64,000 nucleotides of DNA. It comes from Anoplolepis gracilipes. Its lineage: Eukaryota; Arthropoda; Insecta; Hymenoptera; Formicidae. Each line of letters opens with the position of its first letter. The first letter of the stretch is position 1. Under the pieces are notes generated by a model. It worked only from the letters and a program-made list of their open reading frames with translations, did not search any database and was not told where the DNA came from. Positions 26,461 to 38,500 of the stretch are shown here, piece by piece. The stretch is taken from the NCBI RefSeq assembly GCF_047496725.1, contig NC_132971.1, positions 13,822,501 to 13,886,500 on the forward strand, read 5' to 3'. The position numbers were made by a program, and so were the translations under genes.

Positions 26461-27340
26461 GAATAGAAAGAACGCACGACAATGGATGACTCGCCATGAC
26501 TCGCTGAAACTCGGTGGAAACGAAGCTATTTAAAAACGAAAAAAGAAAGAAACAAATAATCAGAGCGGAGAGAAAAGCTCTCGCGGTCACGCAGTGACGG
26601 CGATTTCCCGCGTGAGCAAGGGAACGACGGACGGCGGCGCAGCGAGTAAACAGTGCGGCTGCTGAATGATAAAATTCGGGCGTTAATCAGAATCTTGTTT
26701 CCACGGCGGGGCTCTCTAACGAGGGACCGTCGGCCATTGTGCCATTTACACAATTACACGTTCCCGTTCCCTGCGGACGCATTTCCGCGTTTGTACGTCC
26801 GCCGGACTCGTGCTACATCTGTGTGCGTACGCGTAAGCGAACGGACGCTCGCTCGCGGCGCGTGTGCGCTGTGCGCGTGTATATATACGTGTGTGTAAAG
26901 TGTAATGCACGGGGTAGCCTTCGCGTCTGGTGGCGGCACGCCAGAAGGGGGGGTTGAAGCCGTTGCGTCGGTGGTGGTGGTACCGTTAGTGGTGGTGGTC
27001 GTGTGGATCGTTCGGGTTTAGGGAGTGGAGAGGGTCGAGGGGGGACCGGAACGTAGAGGGGAGCGGGCCGCCGCCGGCGTGAATGTAAAAGTGCGTGCGG
27101 GGGTGTGTGTCGTTGCGTACACACGTGTTATTGATCGCGCGCCGCTCGGCTCGTTCCACGTTGCCGACTTGCCCGTGGCAGGGCCGCCAACTGTATTCTC
27201 GCTAACTCTATTCTCTTAGGAACCCTTCTGCGTGTGTATGTATAGATGCGTGTACGAGTGTGTGCATATCCTGTTACGCCAGGAATTTACAAGCGCGTGA
27301 GCGTGATCAGTCACGTGAGACGCGAGATATAACTCAAATT
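26461..27340 (+). promoter_or_regulatory. CpG-rich, GGT-rich block: candidate promoter/5' UTR
   Basis: High CpG density, then GTG/GGT runs (GGTGGTGGTGG near 26970-27000) and a G-rich stretch at 27018-27080. Open frames cover all phases and lack motifs. Such blocks often surround transcription starts in insects with methylated, CpG-mosaic genomes. The plus direction is inferred only from the exon-like stretch that follows at 28.1-28.7 kb. No TATA box or unambiguous initiator was found. Confidence 0.3.
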
Positions 27341-27595
27341 TTAATTTCCTCGATTATCCTACGAGAATTCGAATTTCTATGAGGAATGATATTCGATGAT
27401 ATATTTCATCTTGAGAAAGAGAAGAGATGAGATGTATATTATTGAATTTTTAAAAATTTTAAATTGGTTTTTCGTAATATCTCTTAATAATTACTTAGTA
27501 TTATTACCGTTTTTATATTTTAATACATTTACTTGCATACATTTTGAATATCTTAATAAATCCTATATTATTAGGAATAAACAATATTTAATTTG

Positions 27596-27641
27596 TATAT
27601 ATATTTGTATTGTATATATGTATATGTATATGTATATATAA
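27596..27641. repeat. TA/TATG microsatellite
   Basis: TATATATGTATATG-type units over about 45 bp in AT-rich sequence (27341-27930). Confidence 0.85.
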
Positions 27642-27656
27642 ATTACAATCTGATAC

Positions 27657-27753
27657 AAATTTTATTTTTCTAGGCAATATTTTAGTTCACCAATATACAT
27701 GTAATGTATTTATAGAAAATTTATAAAATATCGCCTAGAAAAATAAAACTTTT
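27657..27753. repeat. Long hairpin (97 bp, ~28-bp arms)
   Basis: The left arm, with core TTTATTTTTCTAGGCAATAT, is matched by its near-exact reverse complement at 27724-27753, with about two or three mismatches. The arms flank a ~39-nt loop that itself contains a weak dyad. Size and arm quality fit either a small foldback MITE or a pre-microRNA-like hairpin. It matches none of the conserved insect microRNAs I checked by eye. Confidence 0.6.
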
Positions 27754-28094
27754 AACGGATCGTAGTTTTTCTCAATAATTAGAAATAATTACAAAAAAAT
27801 TTATGACAGTAAAAAAGAATATATATATATATGATTATAAATATCTGCTCAAGTTTAATAGACATAATGAATAAATAAAATTAATATGTTTATTAATATT
27901 AATGTTTGGATATATCTCTTATATTTTACTTGTAAATTAACACGTGCAGCGCGAAATGTATTACGAGGAAAAAAACATGGCGATAATTCCTGAAATTGGT
28001 CGACGATTGTTATACGCAACACAGTGGCGCAGTGATAAGGCACGGGAATCATCTTTCATGACTCCTGTTATCAAGGTCAGCGCGTGCCACAGTC

Positions 28095-28703
28095 AGTCGC
28101 ACAGCGCCAAAGCGGAGCAGAGCCGAGCCAGATTGAACCGAATTGCATCGTGATTGCTCTGCGTCGTCGGTTTTGTCAATTTTAAGTAAATATCGCGTAC
28201 AAACGTATATCGGGAGTGAATTGAGGTTTAAGGACGGGGCATAGTCTCGAGACAAACTTATTCTGCACTTATTTGTCGCAACCAGTGGCGCTTCGCGATC
28301 TTGGAGATCGTTCGATTCTGCAACTTGGTCGTTTCGCCATCATGTTCCTATGCCGTTGCTTTCCAGCGACTAATTAATCCGCTTGATCTCGATAATATAA
28401 GTTTTTTTTATATTCGCGAATGTAGTATCTTCGAACAATCGCGTCTTCGGTTAAATCGGTATCGGTCAGAAGAGTCCATTTTCTAAACGTGTATTTTGTG
28501 CTATTCACGAATGTGACCAAATATGATCGGAAATAATTGAATGTATTTACGGGTGATTTTCCTATCTCTTTGTATTGTCCGTTTGTTCGGAGTGCATTAT
28601 GTCGCCTCGAAGTGTGATAAATAATCATCGCAAGCATAAAATAGTGGACAAAGGAGAGCAGTCGGATGCAGACTAAAGCAGATGTTGGGAAGCGAACGTA
28701 GTG
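28095..28703 (+). other. Putative 5' exon (UTR with upstream ORFs, late ATG)
   Basis: An insect initiator-like TCAGTC occurs at 28093-28098, so 28095 is used as a tentative start; no DPE match was found. The stretch carries short upstream ORFs: 28342-28377 (11 aa), 28541-28624 (27 aa, hydrophobic) and 28599-28676 (25 aa). An ATG at 28682 opens MLGSERS and runs into a donor, GTG|GTGAGT, after 28703 (phase 1). The donor matches consensus well. This is the only stretch in the window that has a 5'-exon layout. The start is uncertain, the protein cannot be named and no second exon was found. Confidence 0.3.
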
Positions 28704-28917
28704 GTGAGTCTGCTAGTGAGTTTTTTTATTACAGTTTGTTATAAATTTTTCGGAAAATAATAAAAAATATATATTGCGTTTGTATATGTGTGATGTAGAA
28801 ATATAAAAAAAATTTTGAGATATTAAAAAAAACTATAAAATTATGTAATTAAAATGCTAGAATTACAATTATTTTGTTAATAATGAATTAAAGTAATTAA
28901 AGTAATTTTAAATTAAT

Positions 28918-28920
<3 letters not shown>

Positions 28921-28983
<63 letters not shown>
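28921..28983. repeat. (AG)n microsatellite
   Basis: 63 bp of uninterrupted AG dinucleotide, the longest pure repeat in the window. Confidence 0.97.
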
Positions 28984-28986
<3 letters not shown>

Positions 28987-29490
28987 AAAATCTGAAATAA
29001 GAAAATCTGTAAAAAGAAAATTTATAAACAACGCAAATTAAATATATGAAAATATTGACGTAGTATTATATGAAAGTTTATTAACTAATATGTAATATTA
29101 AACACATTTTTTACAAATTTAACGTTTATCTTATGATAAATGATAAAAAGAACTGTCCGATCAAACAGAGACAATAAATTTTATTCATTTTCTCAACAAT
29201 CAAGTCAATGTCCTATTATTAAATAAATTTCGTCTATGTCTAAAATTCGGATAGTTTTTGTCTTTCTTCATATTTCTCTCGAATTTATACAACATATTTA
29301 TATGCTATTATATTCTATTTAAAGAGCGAATAGAATAGTGTTTCAGATTGGGTTACGTATCTAATGATATTTATACATTACCTTGCATTGCACTTGATTA
29401 TTAAATCATATTAAATCATTTGCGCTTTTTTATATAACATATCATGTTTTCTATTGAGCTTCCTAAAATAATTTGCTGATGCAGATTTCA

Positions 29491-29540
29491 TTTATATATA
29501 TATATATTTTTTTTAATATATTTATGTATATATATATATA
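29491..29540. repeat. Interrupted (TA)n microsatellite
   Basis: TA runs separated by a T-rich interruption, in AT-rich DNA. Confidence 0.85.
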
Positions 29541-29655
29541 ATTAAAATCGAATAATATTTGAAATATAAAACGTACGGCGTTGTTGCCGTAAAAATATTT
29601 AAATCAAAATATTTATGTTATTATTTATTATTTTATAATTTATACGCTAAATAAT

Positions 29656-29722
29656 ATTATATATACATACATACATATATACATGCATATATATGTATAT
29701 ATATATATATATATATTTATTT
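29656..29722. repeat. Compound (TA)n/(ATAC)n microsatellite
   Basis: TATATACATACATACATATA-type sequence grading into pure TA. Confidence 0.85.
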
Positions 29723-30330
29723 ATTACACATATATAAAAGATAACATATATAAAAAGTACAGTAGAAAATTGAAGGTTTTTTTTAAGGATTGGCAAAGAT
29801 AGAATATGATATTTCGAAGTATTCGTAGCGCAGTCTTGACTGCAGCCTTAGTCTTCTGGAGTATTTCTTGAAATCGAAATAGATTCTTTTTTGAATTTAA
29901 TAAATTGTTTGCTTAATATGTATTATATATAAGAATTTATACATAAAAAAGTAAAATGTTGACGTCATAAAAGTGATATACGTAGAACTACAATAAAATT
30001 AATGATAAAATCTGTCAAGAGTGTGTAATAAATTATGCGCATTGAGTCATTCGTTACGAATAAACACGTGGGAGAAGTTGTGAGTCAAAACTAAATAATG
30101 TCTAGTGAGGTCATAAATGTATAAGACGCAAAAAAGTGTTGGAGTCTGATGATTCGTAATGGTAATGATGAGTTATTATAAGAAAATAAGAATAACGCGT
30201 ACTTACAAGTATTATAAAAACATATTTTTTAGAATTTTAATTTTATAGTAAAAATTTATTACGCATTATTGCAAAGGATTTTATTTTACCTTATATAAGA
30301 AATGAGGACCTTCGATTACCGCAAAAGTTG

Positions 30331-31130
30331 CGCTTTTTGTAAAGTTGCAACTCTGTTACGTAATAAAAGAGCATAGGGATGCGTGGGGGCGTTCACGTGG
30401 ACTATAAGAAGGTAGCTCTTAACCACATTGTTCGAACGCGAAAATTCCTCGGTTTCCGGCTGGTCGGTTTTTCACGATAGAGGATTATTAATTTTCCGAT
30501 CGACAATAGAGCCCGTGTGATCCCGCAATCGGAACTCCAGACACCCGTTGCTGCCACCGTCGTCGTTGTCGTCGCCGCTGTCGCCGCTTCCGCGGCAATC
30601 GTGCCGTCGAGTGAACGAACCAAAAAATTGCCTTATCGAAGATTCCATCCGACTTGATCCGGCTGGTAAACCCCCTGGAAATTCATGCATCGTGCCTGTG
30701 CGGGGATTTGCGTGACGCCGGATCGCGTTTCCGCGTTCGCGTTGTGCCACGCCACGCTACGCCATGCCATGCCACGCTACGCCACGCCACGCCACGCCAC
30801 GCCACGCCATGCCACGCTACACCATGCCACGCGAGAACACAAAAATTTCTCATTCCGCCGCACGTTGTATTGAACGGCTCGTGAAACGAATAAATCTTTC
30901 GATGCAACGCGTATCCGCCGCGCCAGCATCGCGGCGCGAAGATCTTTGTTCCGGAATCGACCGTGAATTATTTCGCGCGAGTTATTACCGCCCGTTCTAC
31001 CTGCTATTTCCGCTATCCCGCAATTGGAGATTCTTTCACAAACATACACGTTATACAGATTTAATTATATCCTCTAAGCTGATTAAAGATTTCGCGCGGA
31101 TATAATGGATGGGTATCGTTTCGCCAGGAT
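30331..31130. other. GC-rich block
   Basis: GC-rich sequence with a GTCGTCGTTGTCGTCGCCG run at about 30560-30580 that yields alanine/threonine-rich minus frames. No supportable gene. It surrounds the CCACG satellite listed separately. Confidence 0.4.
30746..30832. repeat. (CCACG)n pentanucleotide satellite with TACG/ATG variants
   Basis: About 17 tandem pentamers of GCCAC type, with interspersed GCTAC and GCCAT variants in a partly regular order. Translations in every frame are RHATP/WHGVA-type repeats. The variant pattern suggests higher-order duplication within the array. Confidence 0.92.
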
Positions 31131-32409
31131 TATTTTACTAAGGTTTTCATCGGATAATTTTGATTCCACGATAAATTATACTGTCATTATTTACACTCTA
31201 ATACACTTCGATCACGAAAACTTCGACGTGACGCGACGCAATTAATCATATAACGTTTGCTGCTTCTTGCCTGCGTTCCATCGACCGACGTGCGCTTCCG
31301 ATCGGCAATCGCGATTCGCCTGCGCTTTCGCTCAGTGTCATGCGGTTAACTCCGATGATACATTTGCACGACGAATAAGGCGCGACGTATACACGGAGAA
31401 GCGGATGGCTGACATTGACGGACAGATAAAGAAAGATAGAGAGAGAAAAAGAGAAAGAGAGAGAGAAAGACTCTGGTCGTATAATCTGTCGATGTCGTGA
31501 TAGTAAATTCCGGTACATATATATAACATATATTACAAGAAAAAAATTTTTTATTCTCGCACTCCTCAGAAAGACTCCCTTTTCTGTCTTACTTTTAGCG
31601 AAGAGATTCAATGATATTTGTTAATCGACAAGAAAAATCGAATATTCCACGGAATGCATAATTTAGAAATTGGTATAATCAAGGAACTAAAAAAAAAAAT
31701 AATGTAAAATATTGCTGACGTAATATTTTAGTAATTACTGCTAATTGCGCATTTGAACGGGAGGAAAATTACTTTTAACGCGCACCTCGTACATATACTC
31801 GGCGATACGGATCCTCAAAAGTTACTCGAGGGATATCTTATACCCGTAGGCGAGGGTCCACGGGGGTTGTGCGTTCTCCCTTTGTTGGCAAAGGGGAAGA
31901 AAGGGGCGGCAATTTTGTGGCCGCGGCAATTGCACGATTCATTCTCGGGCCTCACGCACGGTACCAATGCATGCGCAAAACGTAGCAATCATTAAGTTCT
32001 ACCCTCTTTCTCTCTCTCTCTTTCCTTTAGAATTGCTGCCTCCTTCCCTCTTTATCTATATCACGTCCCCTCTCTGCGCCGGGATTCGCCAGGAAGTCAG
32101 TAATTACAGGGGCTTCAAAGGGTCTGCTTCTGGCCTCGGCGGACAGTTTCGTGGGAATCCGAGATGGTCCGAGCATTTGCGAAAGGGTGTCTTTCGACGG
32201 AGTGGCACGCGAAACTTCGCAAGAAATTGAGATTTGAAAAAGAAATCCGACAAGATGTAGGGCGAATGAATGGCGAAACGACGAAATCCGCGGCTCTCAC
32301 ACGGAAGATTTAGTTCGTCAGGAACTCTTAAAATCGAATTAGGCAAGGACCGTTTGCTGGTCCGGCTCTCCGCTGTTCATTAGTCTCTTTTTCTTTCTTT
32401 CCCGCCCTT
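31131..32409. other. Mixed block with short unrecognised frames
   Basis: 31440-31470 is GA-rich. A plus frame at about 31753-31995, including GDTDPQKLLEGYLIPVGEGP, looks protein-like but starts at TTG, is unrecognised and has no splice context. The stretch 32100-32340 is open on both strands. Nothing here is firm enough to call a gene. Confidence 0.3.
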
Positions 32410-32410
32410 C

Positions 32411-32448
<38 letters not shown>

Positions 32449-32467
32449 CTCTCTCTCTCTTTCTCTC
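32410..32467. repeat. (CT)n microsatellite
   Basis: CT run with one CG interruption. The pyrimidine-rich sequence continues to TTTTGACAG at 32481, making an acceptor-like site on the plus strand, but no coding exon follows clearly. Confidence 0.93.
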
Positions 32468-32972
32468 GATCTTTTGACAGGAATGCGCACCTATACAACT
32501 TTATAAGAACCTTTTTAATATTGCAACATTGAATATGAAAGTATTCAATTGTTAATTAAAATTTTTGCGAAACTACTCAAGATTTGTTTATTATCTGAAT
32601 TATACGAAATATTTGAGGAATTCACATAAATATCATATCTCAAGATTCAAAATTTTACTCTATTATCTTGCTGAAAATGACGCTCTTTCTGATAAAATTT
32701 TCATCTCTTTCGATATCTTAATGTTCTCCACCGCTGTATGCCGGCAGGAAGAAAGCCGGCTCGATAACGACATGGATGTACGAAACTTTTCTTGCTATTC
32801 GGGAATCTCGACAGAACGGCTGTCGCGAGATAGAAGAGAAAAAAACGCGAATATCAAGTCGGAAAGATCGAGTCAGCAATGGGCCAGAGGAGATCCGCTC
32901 GATTCCAGCGTGTACCTCCTTACTGCTCTGACTTTCTCTTGTGAGTTTTTCACGATCAAGGGAGCACGCAGC

Positions 32973-33025
32973 GGTATAAAGGCCCTTCGTCGACCCGTTT
33001 CCATGCAAATACACGCGCGTAATAT
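32973..33025 (-). repeat. Dispersed element copy A
   Basis: Reads TATAAAGGCCCTTCGTCG, then CCATGCAAATACACGCGCG on plus. It aligns with copy B over about 50 bp with few differences and, as reverse complement, with copies C and D. The octamer ATGCAAAT (POU-domain site) and TATAAAGG (TATA-like) are both kept in A and B. Function unknown. Confidence 0.6.
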
Positions 33026-33150
33026 CTACGGAATGTTTGCTGCTCGCTTTTCGTCATTTCATTTCCCGGGTAAATATCTCGCTTGTCGGATCGGCAAACT
33101 TTACTCTCTCTTCATCTCTCTATCATTGATGTCCACGAATGTCAGAACAA

Positions 33151-33650
33151 ATTAATATGACAATTTGAAAAAGATACAATTACGTTATATTATGACACTT
33201 ATGGATACTTTTATGTCAAATTTTATATAATTGATTTTAAGAAAAATCTTATTAGTCATCAATAAATGTCATCCGATAATCACTTAATATTTTTTTCGAT
33301 AAATATTAGAAAATAAATTAAGAAAAATTTTTAAATATTGATAGTTATTTATAGATATTTATCGAATTACTTTCTGAAAATTCGAGATTTGACGAATTAA
33401 GTTCCGTGATTTAAATAAAAAATAATTTTTCATTTTTTGATTGCTGTTAACTACACTTTGTGCAAATGAAACTTTTAATAATTTTATTGAAATATATATA
33501 ATTTAAAAATTTAAAGAAAGAAAGAGAAGTAAAATGATTTTGGAACATTTTATATGAGATATATCATCTGTGATTTGAAAATTGATATTTTGTTCAGTTT
33601 TTTGTTTTTTTTTTTTTTTTTATATTGCTTTATGCGGCTTGTTTTAGTCT
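33151..33650. other. AT-rich tract with poly-T
   Basis: AT-rich, with a T run at 33598-33621 interrupted by one G. Nothing gene-like. Confidence 0.5.
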
Positions 33651-33805
33651 TTCGTTAACGATAACAAGGTAGGATATCAGTGCACTCGTTATATTTAAAA
33701 CAACAAACGGCTAGGAAGACCCGAGAGAAATGGCCCGCGAATTCTGTTTGATTAACTCGCAGTCATCCTCGTCGCGTCTTTCGCGCTCTGAGCTAACATC
33801 CAACA

Positions 33806-33860
33806 GGATATAAAGGCCCTTCCTCGTTTCGTTTCTATGCAAATATACACGCGCAATACG
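33806..33860 (-). repeat. Dispersed element copy B
   Basis: Reads GATATAAAGGCCCTTCCTCG, then CTATGCAAATATACACGCGC on plus, 833 bp after copy A and in the same orientation. The flanks of A and B on the left (AATGGGCC/AATGGCCC about 80-100 bp before) also show loose similarity, so the duplicated unit may be larger. Confidence 0.6.
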
Positions 33861-34142
33861 TGCTGTACATACGCGACTTGCGTCTCGTCTAAGCTTGTTT
33901 GTCGAGGAAACACGGCGGACGCCATTATGGGGCCCAATAACATCGCTCACGATAAAGTGCGCGATGGCGGTAATACCTGCCTTGTATAAGTATGTACTAA
34001 CACGCATAACATCGCATCTGTATGGCGCAAACGTAACGTGTCTCCAGATAGGTACATGCGTTAAGTACAGAATGCATGTTATATCTGGGGATAGATATAT
34101 ATCACAGTATTAATTTATTTTTATATGCAGTCGTGAAAGGAT

Positions 34143-34160
34143 TGAATTTCATGAAATTCA
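34143..34160. repeat. 18-bp perfect palindrome
   Basis: TGAATTTCATGAAATTCA equals its own reverse complement. Possible dimeric factor site; function unknown. Confidence 0.9.
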
Positions 34161-34286
34161 CAACATTTGTATTGTTAGATTCACTTCATGTTTGATTTAT
34201 TTTACGATCTGTTTATTCACATATGTAATAGCATTACGACTGATCGAAATCGCTGAGAAAAAGTAAATCAGGTTTTAAATTAAAAA

Positions 34287-34826
34287 GTTGCTCATCGATT
34301 CAAGTATATACTTTTAAACATTTCACGTTACTCTGTGAACTATAGGAAACAGTTATTCATATTCGCTAGTTGTACTTTATCTAGCGCAGAAATTGTTCAA
34401 AGCTTTTTAATCCAATTTATTTATTCAACCTCATTCACATCCGTCGGTATTATAACTGTATTTGTGATAACAGATATTTTAACATTCGGTATTTATCGGA
34501 GTTACATAAAAAAATATTGTCCTCCAAGTATTTTTAGAAGCATTATTTTTCTATATATTCATCATTTATATATCGTTTTCATGTGTACGTTGTTCATTCA
34601 CGCGTGCGTAGTTGCAACGATTCGCAATCGATTGCACACGAGGGCTGCAGCTTCTCGTTTCTTTCTTCTCAGGAACATTTCTCTTTGCACGGAAAAATCA
34701 GCAGTCAACAATATCGATGAAGAAAATACGCATACTCGCTATCGAAATGAAATTATCACGTTTTTCCGAGCGACGAGCGTCTGCAACGTTTCGATACATC
34801 GATCATTTTTTATAGAAACCACGTGA
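34287..34826 (+). other. Long AT-context open frame, unrecognised
   Basis: Open for about 180 codons between stops, with no early ATG (a GTG sits at 34335). The first 100 residues are rich in I, F, Y and L and could span membranes; the rest is basic. For DNA this AT-rich the length is unusual but not beyond chance across six frames of 64 kb. No family motif is recognised. Confidence 0.12.
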
Positions 34827-35577
34827 TACCCGATAACTGGCGTACATGAAACGTTTTTGTTGTTAATCTGGAAGAGTGGTATGAGTTTTGGCAGTCTGAA
34901 CGCGAATGTAGAAACTTCGCGGTTATCTTTGCTATGAAGATGACTTTGAGGAGAAACGTGTCGTGCAAAGAATATGTAGCCGCTTTTAGTTTCTACCTTA
35001 ATGAGCATCGTGTCAGAAGTATATATGAGTACACGTTGCATTACAATCCGAACCTTTCTGAGGTGTTTTTTACATTTCACTCTTATTTTAAGTCTATCCT
35101 TTGAACTCCCGCATCTATTTCTGAAAGTACGTTTGTATAATTACATAAATGAGTAGACTCATGATATTTTAATCTTTTGATATTTTACAGAGGAAACGTT
35201 TATACAACATATGAAGTAAAATAAAAAGTAAATTTACAAGAATATGTTTTGTGATTACACGTTTATAAAGAAAAGAAATTTAAAACGCACGTGTGTTTAA
35301 TATGGAAATGACAGTAGCTTTGATTGAAAACACAAAGATTACTCATAAATAATGATTTTTATTTGAATTTATACAAGGTTATAAATCTAAATTGTAATTG
35401 ATAAACGGAACGTTATTTAGAAAAAAAAAAACTTTGTTTATCATCATTTATCAATTTTTTTTCAAATATTCTGCAACTTGACAGGTTGTAAGACTCGACA
35501 AGATTACTACTATAGTTTGCATATATAAGATAGAAATACCGGATGCGACGCAGTCGCGTTGGCACGCATACATACAT

Positions 35578-35595
35578 ACGCATACGCGTATGCGT
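35578..35595. repeat. 18-bp perfect palindrome (CpG-rich)
   Basis: ACGCATACGCGTATGCGT equals its own reverse complement and sits in a CATA/CGCATA-rich patch at the start of a GC-rich block (35521-36660). Confidence 0.9.
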
Positions 35596-38500
35596 GTGTT
35601 TATACGCGATGAGCGTACAAAGCTGCTCGCTTGAGCAACCTCGCAGTCCGTTCTCGCGCGTTAAATTAATTACGGGCGGCGCTATCATTTATTTTCATTT
35701 CCCCCGCGGTGAATCGCCCCCAACATCGTCGCGTCAGGATCCTCGCACGGTTCTACTCTTTCTTTCTCTCTCGCCCTCTCGGCGTCTAAGCTATTCTCTC
35801 GTTTCTTCCGTCTCGCTCACCCCTCATCCACAACGGCACGTAGATTGCTGACTGCTTTGTACGGCCTGCGCGACTATTACCGACCAAATTATCGCCATGA
35901 CCCCCAACCAGATTTCTGTCTTAAATGAAACTAGACATCTCATTAATCCCTCGAATGTGTTTACGTTTTTAACTGATGTACGCCCGATAGGCGTCTTCCG
36001 ATTCATTGGAATTGGGAAAGTCGAGGTCATAAGAGTTTATCAAATGGACGACAACCGTCGGTATACATAACTTTATTTTCAATTACAAAGCTCGTATTAT
36101 TTAAGGCTATTCGCGTCAATTAGTGCTAATCATATTTTCATGAAATTGTATTGCTAAGTAAATAAGGATTCAAAATGGTGATGCTAAGCTACAACGCGTC
36201 GCTTGATATTAAATTGTTGAGTATATAAGCATTTCACGTATGTATCTCGGGTAACTTTCTAGGAGAACTCGGAGCTTTGCCGCGCGAAAGTTATTTCCCG
36301 GAGATCGCGTTACGTCGCTCAGCCTGTTTCCCCTCGCAGAGACGTGGCAGAAGAGTAGCCACTTCGGATTAACGCTGATCGAATTTCCGCCATCTGATCC
36401 CAGCCGTAATTCTGGCTGCATATGAAAATGTACGGCTTGCTAATGGCTTCGGCCAGTCGCTTCCCTAAATTCGCCATATGTGCATTGGATTTTCGGCTCC
36501 GCTGATTAGAGGAGAGAGGAAATTTCGAATATAGCCTTGTTCCGATACAACGAGATTATCGGAGTTGTAAGGAAAGGTCGAGGCAAAAGAATGTTTGTTA
36601 TCGACATAAGGTTTGATGAACCTTAACGTGTGACTGTTTGTACGGTTCGATTTGTTTGAACACTTATGTCTTTTATAAAACATTCTTTGATTCACTATTA
36701 ACGGTTTATTGTTAAAATCTTTATATATTTATCAAAATGCAAGCGAAACAATTTTCAATTAATAGAAAAATTTTCTCTTTTTCAATACTCTTATTTTTTA
36801 ACAGATTTTTTATTTTGAAATGTCGCTTTAGTCAGTGTTTTAAAAATAAAATATAAAATTCTTTTTCTGAAAATATATTTTTCCGATTAATGTTATATTA
36901 GAAGAAATATATAAAAATATATATATAAAATTAGGTATTGCATACAAAAATGTCAAATATTTTTAATATAAGTAAATAAGTTTAATAAATTTTTATATTT
37001 GTTATTGAAAATATAAAATGCAATTTTAATCGTTGTTTGGCCGAGTTATATTTCGTACGCATTAACAGTATTAATACACACAAAACATGACAGAGTGAAT
37101 TACATAAATATTATATTAACTCATACTATTTAGTATCATGTTACATATTAATGCGCGCTAATAATATACATATATTGCGTATAAAATGTATAACATAAAC
37201 ACTGAGCCGTTTATGATGACAGTATCTAATTATCAATTTTACGTATTTAATCCGTGATTATCAAATATTTTGACAATGATTATCAAATATATTATCTTGA
37301 TATTTTTTTCTTAATTTATAATTGTGTATAAATTAAAATATTTATTATTTTATAATAATATAACAAATAAAATAGTACTACGTTTTCCCTACTAATTTAA
37401 TAATTTAATATATCGTGCAGTGAGATTTAGGTACATCGTGAAATTAATGTATATATTTCTGATTAGCGATTTTTATTTCTCAGTTGATGTCAATTATCAC
37501 TATTTTGTCAGGCTCAATATGTGGATATCGCGATAGTTTAGTAACGCGCGCGTTTACGAATCTTTTGACTTTACGGTAATTCCGAGAATAATGGGCCAGG
37601 ATAGTGGAGCGAGTGTGGTTTTTGCGGAGACTTCGAGACGAGATGAAGCCGTCGCGTAATTACTGGCCTCGTTAGGCGAGCCCGCTCGTCCCGGTGTCAC
37701 TGCGACTCGTATTTAATTAGTGTTATCGCCGGTAGCGCGGCTTGCACGTACGGCGCTTTATTAGAGACGACTCTTATTTTTATGCACACACGCTCCGAAG
37801 ACACGGTTGGGCGACGCCGCTCGAGATACTTCCGCATCATCTTTGAAGAGGATAGCAGCCGAGCGCACTTGAATTTTCTATCGTGGAATTGCGTGTGTGA
37901 TAAAAAATAATATTGATCATAACATTAATGTTTGTGCAAGAAGACATGTATTTATTTTCCTTGATTCACAACATATTTAGTGCTGAGAAAATGCAGTAAA
38001 AAATAAAAATACTTAAAAGAAAAACATAATTTAGCTAAAAAAATAATTTCGACTGTAATAATTTTTTTACTGAGAAATATTTAATAACTTAAATAACGTT
38101 TAAATTTTTAAGAAAGATAACATATTTTATTATAAAGGTAATACATTTTATTAATTTCGTAAAAAAAAAAAATAACGAAGTTGACATTTAAGCATGTTGC
38201 ATTCTTTATCGTATTTATTTCTGTGAAGTACAATAGCTTGATGGTACGTCAAGCAAATTTGTGGAATTAATTAAATTTCTAGAATCTTTACACGCTATGG
38301 CATACATAAGCTGGGTTAAAGCGCGACAGCTAAAGGAATCTACTGGTGAACAATTGTGTAAAGTTCATTGTTATGCGTGTTTATAAGCAATTGTTGGAAT
38401 GTTGCTGTTACTTCAGTTCCGCATCCGCATAGCTTCTCTCGCTTTTAATTGTTATGTTGCGACTATTTCGCTAACTTTTCGATCTATTCATCGGCACATT

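Larger units (their letters stand above)
28711..30330 (+). other. AT-rich tract, possible start of a long intron
   Basis: Strongly AT-rich with several microsatellites and no frame beyond chance. If the donor at 28704 is real, this begins a first intron with no convincing acceptor exon before the window end. Confidence 0.3.

Noticed and set aside
28030..28055. TAAGGCACG word resembling the start of miR-124
   Set aside because: Only nine bases match; the mature miR-124 sequence is nearly invariant in animals, so this is coincidence.
32565..33155. 196-codon plus-strand frame overlapping element copy A
   Set aside because: It starts at a non-ATG codon, spans an AT-rich to GC-rich boundary, is overlapped by a 98-codon minus frame, and its similarity to the copy B region is at the nucleotide level within the repeat core.
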